Shown: positions 12,931 to 23,484 of the stretch, one piece after another | Numbering within the stretch: the stretch's first letter is position 1 | How the letters are laid out: each line of letters opens with the position of its first letter | Assembly: GCA_019671135.1 (NCBI GenBank) | Contig: JAHRHY010000005.1 | Span: forward strand, 992,001-1,056,000 | Reading direction: 5' to 3' | Source: Linnemannia hyalina | Lineage: Eukaryota > Mortierellomycota > Mortierellomycetes > Mortierellales > Mortierellaceae | DNA length: 64,000 nucleotides | Notes under the pieces: generated by a model | Told to the model about the DNA's origin: nothing | The model's database searches: none | What the model saw: the letters and a program-made list of their open reading frames with translations, nothing else | Program-made: the position numbers and the translations under genes

Positions 12931-13771
12931 TATGTTGTGTTGTGTGAGTTGTATGTGTGAGCGATATGTATGTAAAGGGAGTATATGTGGTGTGTGTGTG
13001 GAGAATATGTGGGGAGCGGTGGAGGACTTTGAAATAATAATGAACAGGTGAGGAGAAGGGGAATATGATACAAGAGTGCGAAAGGGTGTGAGTATTACTG
13101 TACAAGTGAAGAGAATGGAATGGAATGGATGGACAGGAAGAGGAATGAGAGGAATGGGAGCGTGAAAGGATGGGATGGATGGTCGAAAGGGAAAAAAGAA
13201 GAAAGATGGAAGAAAAGAAAGAGAAGAAACAAGAAGAGGGGGAAGAGAAGACGAAGAAGAGAGAGCGAGAGTGAGAGAGAGAGAGAAAAAAGGGGCGAGG
13301 TGATGGGTGGGATGGATGCAGAGTAATAAGCGATAGACAAGGAAAAAGGAGAATATTTTTCATATTATACAAACAACGTGTGTTTTTTGTTTGTGTCCTG
13401 TGTGTCTCATTGTCTTTTAGCCATGAACGAACGGTACACTGACTAACCTCAATCAGTCAACTCTGTCTAACTTAAATCAATCACTCACTGATTTTATTTT
13501 TTTGTGGGGTGGAGGGGCAGCCAGAAGGACAAAGAAAGGTCAGATGGGATGCTGCAGGTGTGTGTGAACACGATAAACAACAAAGGCAATGAGAGCGCGC
13601 GCGATGGCATCGAAAATACCAAATGCTTTGACACGGACTGCCCTCCTTCGTGTCTCTCTTCTCTCTCTCTCTCTGTCTCTCTCTCTCTTCTCACATTCTC
13701 ATCTCTTGAATCACACTCTTACTGACCCTCAATCACCCACACACTCATGCATTCACTTATTCACCCACAAA

Positions 13772-13852
13772 AACAAACAAACAAACAAACAAACAAACAA
13801 ATAAATAAACATGTAAATAACAGCAGCCAAAAAAAAAAAAAAAAAAAAAAAA
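13772..13852. repeat. (CAAA)n microsatellite followed by a poly-A run
   Basis: Nine or so copies of CAAA at about 13772-13810, then 24 consecutive A at 13829-13852. No flanking element structure was seen, so this is a simple sequence and not clearly a retrotransposon tail. Confidence 0.8.
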
Positions 13853-14280
13853 CAATGAAAGAAAAGAATCTACAACCCCTACATCCACAATACTCCTCTC
13901 ACGGAATCACGAAAGGATGTACATTATCATATGGCTGAGCTGAAGGAAATGAAAAAAGGGGGGAAGGTGAAAAGTCGAAGCGAGCGGACTAATATGAACG
14001 CGCAATGGTGTAAATAAAGAAAAGAAATGGTGAGCAAAATCAGCACGAGATGAACATTTTAGGTGCTCAACCATCCACCACCTCTGTCCCCTCGAACATC
14101 CCATAACGGACGGGATTTTATTCTTTTTTTGTAAAACGAGCTAAGGGTGAACCAATGTACACAAGGTTTGGGCGGCTGTGAGGTGAACGATAGGAAATAA
14201 AGACCGTTGGAAAAGAGATGTGGCGGAAAAGGGTAATAAAAAGGCTGCCTGTTGTGGTTGTTGTCCCTGTTCTCTGTTGT

Positions 14281-14340
14281 TGGGTCGTTGTGCATCGTTG
14301 TGCATCGTTGTGTATCGTTGTGTATCGTTGTGTACCGTTG
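14281..14340. repeat. 10-bp tandem repeat, six copies
   Basis: Six head-to-tail copies of a 10-bp unit TGYATCGTTG fill 14281-14340 with only a few substitutions, mainly C/T at the third base. The unit is not a telomere repeat I recognise. It lies in noncoding DNA. Confidence 0.85.
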
Positions 14341-14593
14341 TCTCTTTGCTGTCTGTCCATCTGTTAGAGCCAATCTGCTTCTCCATGGTTCCGCTCCGCG
14401 TCAATAGGGCTATCTCTCTTCCTTCTTCTCCCTTCTTTCCTTGTCTACTGTAAACCCCAACTAGGGTCCCGTAACTGACCCCAGGGCACTAATGTAAAAA
14501 CAAGAGTCAGAAAAAAGGAAGACGTAGGAAAAAAAGAAACTCTAATCCATGGGCAAAATACCTTATTTCTCATCTCTCTCTTCCCACTCTTCT

Positions 14594-14627
14594 ATTGGAC
14601 CTTCCATTGGACCTTCCATTGGACCTT
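14594..14627. repeat. 12-bp tandem repeat, nearly three copies
   Basis: ATTGGACCTTCC is repeated exactly at 14594 and 14606, with a third partial copy at 14618-14627. Each unit contains CATTGG or TATTGG, close to a CCAAT box in reverse (CCAAT on the minus strand), so a cluster of CCAAT-type sites is one possible reading. Confidence 0.8.
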
Positions 14628-15526
14628 TTTTCACTTCCTGTCAAACGCAAAAAAAAAAAACTCTACATCATTGGACCCGGACTTCGGTAGTTGAGAAGGA
14701 CTTTTTCCGTTATTTCGATCGAATATGACAAGGATGGGAGGAGTCTTTCTTTTCACTTGAACTTGCAAGAAAGGGGACGAATGGAAGAAAGAAAGGAAAG
14801 GAGACGAATGGAAAAAAGGAAAGGAGATGAACGGTCCAGTAGAAAACAAATGAAGATCACAGATAGACAAGTTCAGCAATGCAAGCAAAGGTATCCACCA
14901 GAGTGGGATGATTTCCGATGGATGGCAATCCCACATTGCATTGCACTTTGCCCCATTGAGCTTGAGCTTGGACCTTTTTTGCTACGATGTTAAGAAGGGC
15001 GCTGCATCGGGGATGAAGGAGAAGAAACGAAGGGTGCAGAGGATTATCATGTTGTCGTTTTTTGTTTTGTTTGTTTGTGCGCTTGTTTGTTTGTTGATTG
15101 CTTTGCAGCGGTCAGTCAGCAGTAGGGGTGGAGGAAAGAGTCTGACAGAATTGTTGATGTCTGTAGAGTAAGGGAAACGGGAGCAAATATCGACAGGAGG
15201 AATCAAGTGCCGTTGAGGGAGATATGATCTGGGAAACAGGGAGAGCCCTGTTGTGTGGAGTGCACGAAGAGAGACCGATGGTACACAGAGTGAGAAAAAG
15301 AAAAAAGATGAGAGAGATGAGATGTGTGGCATTGACTCTCAACTCTCCGCTGTCTGACAGAGGAACAGGACACAGAGGCCATAGGCTATATACGGTTCAT
15401 AGCCTTGGACGCTATTCAGCCAAGGAATAACCAACCATCTTCTTTCTGTCAACAGTCAACTAGTGAGGACAATGAATATAACGCAAGGGGTACGAGTCGA
15501 TGGAAGTATTATGTCGTTGTCCGTGT

Positions 15527-15530
<4 letters not shown>

Positions 15531-15581
<51 letters not shown>
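15531..15581. repeat. (GA)n microsatellite, 51 bp
   Basis: An uninterrupted GA dinucleotide run, the longest perfect dinucleotide repeat in the window, in the gene-poor 13-19 kb stretch. Confidence 0.95.
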
Positions 15582-15585
<4 letters not shown>

Positions 15586-18500
15586 CCTTTTTCTAACCCA
15601 CATGTCCGCCTCTTCATTAGACTACTCAATAATCCCTCCCTTCTAACACATGCATCTTCTTTCAACAGCCCAGCCCCCCGATCGACTTCGCCGCGGACAA
15701 AAGTAAACAACAGACAGGGGCCATGAGTCCTGTCTTCATTTCTTTTATTTGTTCTTCCTGACCCCTATCTTGCCTTTTCTTCTTCGCACTTGACCACCTC
15801 GTTCCTGTTGTTCATTGTTTTTCTTTTTCGTTCATCGAACATTGTTCAGTTCTTTCTTCTCCACAAGTCTTTCCCTTGCTCTTGTCATCAATCATCATCG
15901 TCACTTCACTCCGTGCGCCGACCTGTGTCACGACCAAGTCTCCTTTTTTCTTACCTTGACATAATTATTCCGGAAGTGCGCATGTGGCCGCCTAGATCTC
16001 TCCTCTTCGACCCTAGTGTCCTTTTTAACAAGTTAAAATTGAAGGATGTGGGTGCATGTGACCTGGAAGTGTTTGCAAAAAGCGAAAATAGGGTGAGAGA
16101 TGCAAGCAAGCAAACAAACCCTCTTTGGAGCGAAATGTCACACTTCCAACAGCCTCCCCCTCTCTCTCCCTCTCTCTCACACACTTCCCGTGCAGCACGC
16201 GCGACTCCCATAACAAGAGCGACATGGTCGATTGGGATTGTCTTTTTTTCTTTTTTTCAGCGCCCTATGCTTCCCAAAATACCTACACGTACACTCCCTG
16301 GACACACGCCTGCTTGTCGAACTAGCTAACCGCCCTTTCTTGTTCTATTATTGCCTCTACATATAGGCAACGGATCTCCACTTCATCGGAGAGATATAAC
16401 CCCGGCGGCACAGAATGACAAGGTTCACGTCAGGGTTGTTTCTGCAATTTCTTCGCATCGCTTGCTTGCCTAACCAAGTGATACACCGCCCACGCCAAAT
16501 GTCCGCCCCGTCTCTTACCCTGCCACTGCTCCTGGGTATGATAGCTCGGGACTGAGGGAATAGGAGATGATGATGATGACGATGATTATGATGATTGAAT
16601 TGTCTTGCCTTGCATCGGATGTATATTATCCACTTGACCTCATCTGGACTTGGTGTGGCACTGGCAGGATATAGTAACGGGGAGTGGCGTCTGCTCTCGT
16701 CCCTGCCCTACCCTTTCCAACCCTGTTTTGTTTTGTGTTAATCAGCAATGAATTGAATCTCTGGGACCCAAGAACACAATAATATCAATATGTAATTAGA
16801 TCTGGCCTGCGTTCAGACACTTATATCTCCTCCTTTTCCTGTAATGAAATAGGGAGAGTTAATGTATGATATCTATTTCGACCGTTTGAAAGTAAGATCC
16901 GCCTCTCTGCCTTGTGCGCAAACCAACACCGAAAAACAACCGATGCACAATCGGAACAGGGGCCGTTTCATTTATCTACTGCATTCTGCTCCTCAAACGG
17001 GATACATCATTGTTGTCTTGGACACATACATCCTCACCTTACACTTCTTTTTTGCCCATAAGCGACCAACTACCGTCTTTACAAGTCCATTTCTACCCTT
17101 CTCTCACTCTCTCTTTTCTCTCTTCTCATTTGAAATGTCGAAAATAGTTGAGCGTCCGAGTTCTCAAGGTTGAGCTTTTGTTGGCTGAATGCTGAATAAC
17201 GATAACAGAACGTAACAGGGGTGGTCCCTACAGTCATCTGTACATGACTATCATCAAAAACACAGTAGCTCTAAAAAAAACTTCGATCGTCTTTGCTTGT
17301 CGTCTTGTGAAAAAGGGATGAGAGGAGGCGCTTGGTTCCACCGCGCGATCACAAAAGCAAAAGCCCAAGGAGGCTAGCGGAAAGCAACATGGAGAGGAGG
17401 TGACCGTGTTCCTGGAAAAGATATGCGCCCAGTTTTAGTACCCTTACATGGGCTATGGCAGGAACAAAAAGAGGAGGTCGAAAATAGACATGAGAGATGC
17501 TCACACTGCCCTGATCGCACACAAACAAAGTAAAGAAATACACCCCATGCACCACGTTATCTTTGCTAACTAGCTGTGATTATCTATTTGGAGGCCATGC
17601 CCTACGATGGGCTGGTTATCGTTCCTTGCCAAAAGTGTAAACAAACAATCGGGGAACCTGGTGGGTCAAGCCTAATAAAGCAAAATTGTACAGACACCGC
17701 GCCTCACTCTCAAGTAAAGCGGCTTTGAGAGACATCCTACACCTACATTTTTGTTTCGAACAGAAAATTATTGACTGTTGTGGAAGCTGTGCTGTGTTTT
17801 CTCTGTCAGCCTTTGTTATTCGCTGTCCTTTTTTAACGGTTGGGCGGACCGAATGTCGGCTTGCGTGTTTTGTCAAGAAGGCGTTGTGCAAGGGCGCGGT
17901 TGAAGGGAGGCGGTGGCGAGGGTTTGTGTATCGGTATATGTGTGGGGAAGGAGAGCAATTGTATATGTATATGTCCCTGACAAGTCGACAACCGTTACAA
18001 CAATGAACAATCTCATTCCGTATTCTATCCCTACTTCATGCTTTTCATGCCATTCTTATTTGCTCCCTTTTACCACCATCGATAATGATGTTGCTATCAA
18101 GTGGCAACAGTAAGCAGAGCAAGCAATTCAACTCTCTCCTTGTCTCTCTCTCACACACACATGTTGCCTTGTTTACTCGGTACAGGTACATCATCCCCTG
18201 GTCGTTTTTTTTGTGTTTGTTCTCTTTGGAGATCTATTATTATCTTTCGATCCCAATATTATGGGCGCCATATCTCTGTTCGTTCATTCATTCACCCTGC
18301 AGGCCCTGTGAATTGTTATATTGTCGACCCGACAAATGTACGTTTCTTTTTTACTTTATTTAATTAAAAAAAAAAGCGTTCGAATGGAAGAAGACAAGGT
18401 TGACGCCCAAGTTGTGTGTGTGTATGCTCTTTCTTTGCCCTTCTGGACCACTCGCTTGTGCTTGCGTGTCCATTTTATCCCTTGTTAAACAGCTGCTGGC

Positions 18501-18732
18501 CTATTTCTCTTTACCGGGGATTGTCGAGAGGCTCTCTTGGAATGGGAAATCTCCTTTAAAAAGAAGTGCTCTCAACCCCTACTCCCTCTCTTTTCCTCTC
18601 ACTCCAACTGCTCTTCACATCTTTTTTCATTGCTCTCTTCGACCACAAACCATAGACAACTATTTACCTACAACACACGCCTTTGTACCAAAAAACATAT
18701 CTGTTCTACTTTTCTTTGCTAACGCTTACTTG

Positions 18733-18740
18733 TATAAATA
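18733..18740 (+). promoter_or_regulatory. TATA box of the chitin deacetylase gene
   Basis: TATAAATA, 180 bp before the ATG at 18913, followed by a C/T- and CA-rich leader. Position and sequence fit a core promoter; no transcription start is known. Confidence 0.5.
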
Positions 18741-18912
18741 CCCTTCGCATTCCCCACTATCAAACTTCACACTTCTGCCCTTCTTTCCAAAGGACCCGTC
18801 CCCTTCCAACCAAACCAACAACCCTTTACCCTTACCTTTACCGTTCACCTTTTACCCTACACACACACACCCCTCCTCTCCACTTCTTAACGACAACTAC
18901 TTACACATCACA

Positions 18913-20283
18913 ATGAAGATCGCCACTTCCCTTATCGCTGCCCTTTTCTTGGCCTCGGCTGCCACTGCCGTCATGCCCGATGACCCCGCCAAGATCGATA
19001 CCTGCACCAAGCCCGGTCAGGTCGCTTTGACCTTCGATGACGGTCCCGGCCTCTACAACGACCAGCTCTTGGCCCTCTTGGCCAAGAAGAACGTCAAGGC
19101 TACCTTCTTCGTCCTGTAAGTTTCCTCTCTCTTTTTCGTTTTTTTATCACTGGCGATATTGGAGACAACAGTCAGCCAAACACACACACCCCCCCCTGAA
19201 TCCGCATCAGCAAGCAACAGCCATTCGATCGATTGAAGCTTGTGCCTGAAAAACAACGACGGCAGCGATAGCATCATCAAACGAAAAGGTGTTCACTTTC
19301 CTTGGCAAAAAGAAACAGACAGCTGGATCAGACAGGGTGACCCCTGCTTTGTTTCTGTCTGGGATCGCTGACTGTTCACCCAAGTAGAACATCCAAAACC
19401 TTCTGCAGTCGACGAATTATTACTTCACTCCTTCAGCCTCGCCTCCATTTCATAACAAAAAAAACAGTACTGACCTTCCCATTGCCAATATGTCTCATCT
19501 CGTAATAGTGGTTCCATGGTTGCTGCCAACGCCCAGCAGGCCGGAGCCCTCAAGAAGATCCTTGCTGGCGGCCATCAGTTGGCCTCGCACACCTACTCCC
19601 ACGGCAACTTGGACAAAATGACCGAAGACGCCATGCGCTTGGAGATCTCCAAGACCTCAGACATCATGTTCCAGCACGCCGGTGTCCGCCCCGCCTACAT
19701 GCGTGCCCCCGAGGGTAACTGCGCAGCCGTCTGCACCAAGGTCATGGAGTCCCTCGGCCTCGTCATCTCCCACTGGAATGTCGACACCAACGACTGGCGC
19801 TTCACGACCTTGGCCCCCGCCGCCGCCACCGAGAAGTCGATGGAGGAGATCAACAAGGTCATCATCCAGGGCTCCAACCCCGCCACCGACTCCTCCATCC
19901 TCCTCGAGCACGAGATCCACAAGTTCTCCGTTGACCTCCTCGCCGAGCGTGTTATCGACGCCATCACCGCCAAGGGTTACAAGTTCGTCACCATGGAGGA
20001 GTGCGTTGGCAAGCCCGCTTACCTCACCGGTTCCGTCGTCCCCCCCGTTGTTCCCCCCACCACCAACACCACCACCACCGGCGCCGTTGTCCCCCCTACC
20101 GGCTCCGTCGTCGCCCCATCCGGCAGTGCTACCATCGGTTCTCCTCAGTCGACCGCCTCTGGCACTGGCGCCATCGTCCCCACCATCACCACCGGTAACA
20201 AGGGCACCAACTCTGCTGGCCTCGTCCGTGCTGGTGCCTGGGCCATGGGTGTTGCCGCCGCTGTCGGTTTCGCCATGCTCTAA
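18913..20283 (+). CDS. Secreted GPI-anchored polysaccharide (chitin) deacetylase, 2 exons, 325 aa
   Basis: Exons 18913-19115 and 19509-20283 (393-bp intron) join in phase to 325 aa. This is a NodB-fold carbohydrate esterase 4, which deacetylates chitin to chitosan at the cell surface. A signal peptide covers residues 1-19, cut after an Ala. Motif 1 is TFDDGP with Asp42 and Asp43, motif 2 is HTYSH with metal ligands His95 and His99, then RAPEGN near 133-138, the DTNDW block and LEHEIH. The third motif normally reads R-A/P-P-Y-G, so Glu136 in place of the aromatic residue is unusual. After the catalytic domain comes a Pro/Thr/Ser/Val-rich linker and a hydrophobic C-terminal tail (VGVAAAVGFAML type) after a small-residue segment, the usual signal for a GPI anchor. 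The start ATG is followed directly by the signal peptide; longer in-frame extension upstream is leader sequence. Confidence 0.93.
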
Positions 20284-20899
20284 GTATTTAGTCACCTCCA
20301 TTTAGACCATTCGATATAATACAGAAAGATATCCTTTTTCTTGTCTTCAACTCCAACTCTCTCCTCATCCAACTATTTACTTATAATCATTCATTGCAAT
20401 AAAATGACTCGTGTGTACAATACTTCCAGCCTTTTTTTTAAGCCAAAGAGAACAATTGGTCGGTACCAGGTATTTTGCATTTTTTGAGTTGGGTCGATTG
20501 CTTATTGATTTTTATTTATTCGGGATAGGTCGTTGCCGTGCTATTGGTTGTTTTCCATTGTTGAGTAGGCTTTTCTGTTCCTGATGAATGCGAAAGAGAG
20601 CGATAAAAATACAAAAACGGCGGCTCACAAATGCAAAAAAAACAATGTCCGATCATTGAACTGAATTGACCAAAAAAAAAAAAAAAAAGAGGAACCCGGG
20701 GAACACAAGTGAGCAGAGAGGAAGAGGAGCAGGAATGGCCGAGTAGATAGGGAACGTGCGAGTTGGAGTGGTTCAGGGTCGCTCCCCATCCTCCTCCTCT
20801 TCCTCCTCCTCTTCCTCCTCTTCCTCCTCCTCCTCCTCTTTGGTTCAAGGAGAAAAGGAGAAAGTAGAATGAGCGACGGTATAGTATCCTCATTCTTCC
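20284..20899. other. Intergenic region downstream of chitin deacetylase
   Basis: Contains the 3' UTR of the deacetylase (an AATAAA-like string near 20398), a 17-A run near 20672, and a CCTCCTCCTCTT-rich tract at about 20787-20840. No gene seen. Confidence 0.55.
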
Positions 20900-22662
20900 T
20901 CCTCCGCCTCGCATCCGCTCATGCTCAAAGACAGCGTCGCCACCCATTCCTACAGCCATACACATGGTCACGGCTCCAAGGCGCTCCATTTTTCGCTTGA
21001 GCTCGTTCCTCAACGTCGCGATCTCGCGCGCACCTGTACAACGTTATCCATGTAGAAATAATGAATATGAAACACAAGTGTCAGTTCGCGGGAAATTTTT
21101 GTCCTCTTTTTTGAGGTTCAAGCAAACAACACCCACACACACAAACGACGATACTGTATGGAACAAAAACAAAAGCTCATTCCATGCTAGAGTCTTAGGT
21201 AAACCTACCGCGTTCGCCAATGCGCCACCATCGGCATTAACCTTGTTTGTGTCGAGACTGCAGCTCCTGCTTGTGTAGACCATCCGGCTGGCAAAGACTT
21301 GTTTTAATTTACAATAGGTCCATATCTTGGATTTCGATCACTGTGTACTTGCCGAGGATAGGCATACCAGGCGCTCGGTGGTACAACGACGTATAAAAAA
21401 AATCGTAGCCGCTCCATCCGAGATCTGAGACGCGCTACCGGCCCCGTCGCTTGCGAAAGCAGGTCGAATCTTGATGAGAGACTCTAACGTCACTCTATCG
21501 CAGATGCCATCGTCCTGACTGATCATGACCTGTTGCTTTTGATTCGTTTCATTCTCTTTGTTGTCGGTGATTGTGCCCGCTTTATCCCAGCTCTCCTTTT
21601 GGTGGCCTTGGTGCATGTACGAACGGAGACGATCTCTTCTTTGAATTGGCCTTCGGTCTTCCTTCCGGGCGAGTGCAGCGCGTTGGAAAGACGGGCAGTA
21701 AGCTCATCCTACGATCTCCGGTCGATCCTAAAGTCCCGTACCACATTCCCCGATGTCATTCTGTATTTGTACGCTTCTTTCGAACTTCGCTTGGGAAAAA
21801 AAAAGATAGCGCACGGTATGCAAGGTACGAGAGAAGGGGAAAGAGAGTCGCGTCTGAATTGAACTCGAGCACAGACGATCTGATCTCTCTCTTCCTTCCT
21901 AATCTCACTTTTTGATCTAGTAAAAAGAAAAATGACTTCCGCCTGGATTGGCGGATTCATAACAGTTGCGCTCGGCCTACCGACGATAGAAATATTTCGT
22001 TCCAACCATTGAAGGGCCTGGACGATGCACGAACTAAAGGAAAAGGGCGAGAGTAACTCCATCAAACAAAACATGGATAGAAAAAAGAAGGATTAATCTA
22101 TTTGACAACCCGGGTTGTTCGTATTATTCAACAACCGAACACGTTTGCGTGCTAAGTCCATGTAAGCACTTTTTCATCTTTTTTTGATGATACCATGGAA
22201 GATGACACCAAGCACTTGCAGTAGCGCTTGTTTTCCCCACTTCTTTATGGAGCACGACTCCCACGTTGTTCAAAGCGGTTGTTAAGATGCTTTTTATACG
22301 AAAATACCGTTTTTTTTACGCGTGTGGTGGTGATGAAGACATAATTTTGGCTGGTGATGGCATTCGATGGTTGAAAGGGCTTTAATAATGATGTGGATGA
22401 CAAAAAACGAAGACGCTGCAACAAAAACATCGATGTATTGACTTTAAAGAAAAATAGGTTGTCCATGGACTTAGCATGCAAAACACGTTAGGTTGTTGAA
22501 TAAAACGAACAACCCGGGTTGTCAAATAGATTAATCCTACATCTTTTGTGCACAATGAGACGGCTAGTAAAAAAGAAAGATAATACGACATTACCTGTCA
22601 GAATATCTTCATCCGAAGGCGTCTGCATGCCCACCATCTCGCGAAGGAAAAATGTAGACGAA
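20900..22662 (-). pseudogene. Decayed 3-ketoacyl-CoA thiolase, interrupted by an inverted-repeat element
   Basis: Scattered minus-strand fragments follow the order of a peroxisomal 3-ketoacyl-CoA thiolase, the last enzyme of beta-oxidation. From 5' to 3': GGHADAF and, one frame over, DEDILT near 22600-22650; MTSGNVV..RIDRRS then DELTAR and GQFKEEIVSVRT at about 21770-21615; DDGI...VTLESLIKIRPAFASDG and SQISDGAA at about 21515-21400; MPILGKY at 21365; FASRMVYTS and KVNADGGAL at about 21290-21210; and AREIATL, NELKRKM and VTMCMAVGMGG at 21030-20940. It cannot be functional: TAG at 21711-21709 breaks the frame where relatives have a coding residue, the frame shifts at least near 21600, 21380 and 22620, and the GHP active-site block after GGAL is gone. 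Old splice sites are still visible (acceptor near 22040, acceptor near 21034). The family assignment is strong; exact exon limits are approximate. Confidence 0.8.
22089..22538. mobile_element. MITE-like element with about 75-bp terminal inverted repeats
   Basis: The left end (22089-22162) and right end (22464-22538) are inverted copies with only a few mismatches and one small gap, from AGGATTAATC at the outer edge to GCTAAGTCCATG at the inner edge. Each arm contains the 14-bp palindrome ACAACCCGGGTTGT (22105-22118 on the left). The roughly 300-bp interior has no open frame with any transposase motif, so it is non-autonomous. A target duplication is not clear: either the inverted repeats reach AGGATT with no visible duplication, or TTAA at 22093-22096 and 22531-22534 is a TTAA duplication of the kind piggyBac elements make. 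It sits in the former first intron of the thiolase pseudogene. Confidence 0.85.
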
Positions 22663-22735
22663 TGCTCACAGCAGGGATCGAACCTGCGGCCTTTGCGTTA
22701 TTAGCACAACGCTCTACCGACTAAGCTATGCGAGC
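22663..22735 (-). tRNA. tRNA-Ile (anticodon AAU), no intron
   Basis: A complete 73-nt cloverleaf on the minus strand. The acceptor stem GCUCGCA pairs with UGUGAGC (one G-U), the D stem is GCUU/AGAGC type, the anticodon stem UUGUG/CGCAA carries loop CUAAUAA with anticodon AAU, and the T arm is GCAGG-UUCGAUC-CCUGC. AAU is normally edited to IAU and reads AUU, AUC and AUA. CCA is not encoded. A run of five T on the minus strand at 22652-22648, 11 nt past the 3' end, fits a Pol III terminator. It appears intact, unlike the pseudogene next to it. Confidence 0.95.
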
Positions 22736-23484
22736 TCGCTTTGATATTTGTCGTGTTTTTAGGATATATAAGAACTTTTGAATTTACTCAGCAGTCACAC
22801 TGTTATCATGTGATTAAGTTTGAGTCACGTGTATGAGCCTTTGACCCTTTTACTAAAAAAAAGTTGCTTTGCCCAACTCATCCTCACCTTCTTTACCCTC
22901 TGCAATGCGACAAACACACAGCAAACAGAGACTCACAAGGACTGCTTCAAGTCCTTTCACATATCAAGCTTTCACCTGGTTCCCGAGTCCATGACCCCAT
23001 CATTATCACCCCCCCTGGTGCCAAGATATGAGTCAACTCGGACGACGACGAGGTTGTGATCTGTTGCGCTGTTCGCATACCCATCTTGGCTTCAAAGGCG
23101 TTATCAAGGACAAAAAACGGTCGTCATAGAAGTGAAAGGGACAACAACGACTCCCTTTCGCTCCAATTGCAGCTCGAGTGGGGCAGCAAACAAAGAAAAA
23201 GAGATAGTATAGTAGTAGAAAGGATTAAAGACGAGGGAAGCAGCTGATAGGAGACGGAAGGGGGGGGGGCGTTTGGATTGGAACAAATACGTGCAAAAGT
23301 TCTTTGGATTTTATGATATTACATTTGCTGCCTTTTCATTTTTACTTTTTACTTTTTTCTTTCTTCCTCTCTTTCTTTCTTTCTTCCTCTCTTTCTTTCT
23401 TCACTCCTTTCACATCCAACACAACACACACCCTCACGACTATCTCTTCCTCGCCGTCAACTTTCAGGACGCAACCTATCGATC
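22736..23484. other. Intergenic region between tRNA-Ile and the CAP gene
   Basis: About 750 bp containing the promoter of the downstream cyclase-associated protein gene. A TTTCTTTC-rich pyrimidine tract at 23340-23405 lies just before the leader. No gene seen. Confidence 0.55.

Larger units (their letters stand above)
12931..18912. other. 6-kb gene-poor region
   Basis: The largest stretch without a recognised gene, between the divergent methyltransferase (-) and chitin deacetylase (+). The first 400 bp is purine-rich on the plus strand, a likely pyrimidine-rich leader of the methyltransferase. Simple repeats lie at 13772-13810, 13829-13852, 14281-14340, 14594-14627 and 15531-15581. Several open frames of 60-180 codons occur (for example 15790-16329 and 17686-18006), but their translations show no domain, no signal and no codon bias like the real genes nearby. 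A short unrecognised gene or long noncoding RNA cannot be excluded. The last 500 bp is the pyrimidine-rich promoter and leader of the deacetylase. Confidence 0.5.

Noticed and set aside
15790..16329. 180-codon plus-strand frame in the gene-poor region
   Set aside because: Begins without a good ATG context, translation is Ser/Phe/Leu-rich as expected from T/C-rich DNA, and a minus-strand frame overlaps it. No domain.
19657..20305. 214-codon minus-strand and 207-codon plus-strand frames
   Set aside because: Shadows of the chitin deacetylase exon 2; the Pro/Ser- or Gly/Asp-only composition is an artefact of codon bias.
22382..22591. Frames crossing the MITE that might be a transposase
   Set aside because: Under 80 codons, no DDE or zinc-finger motif, and they cross the inverted-repeat boundary.
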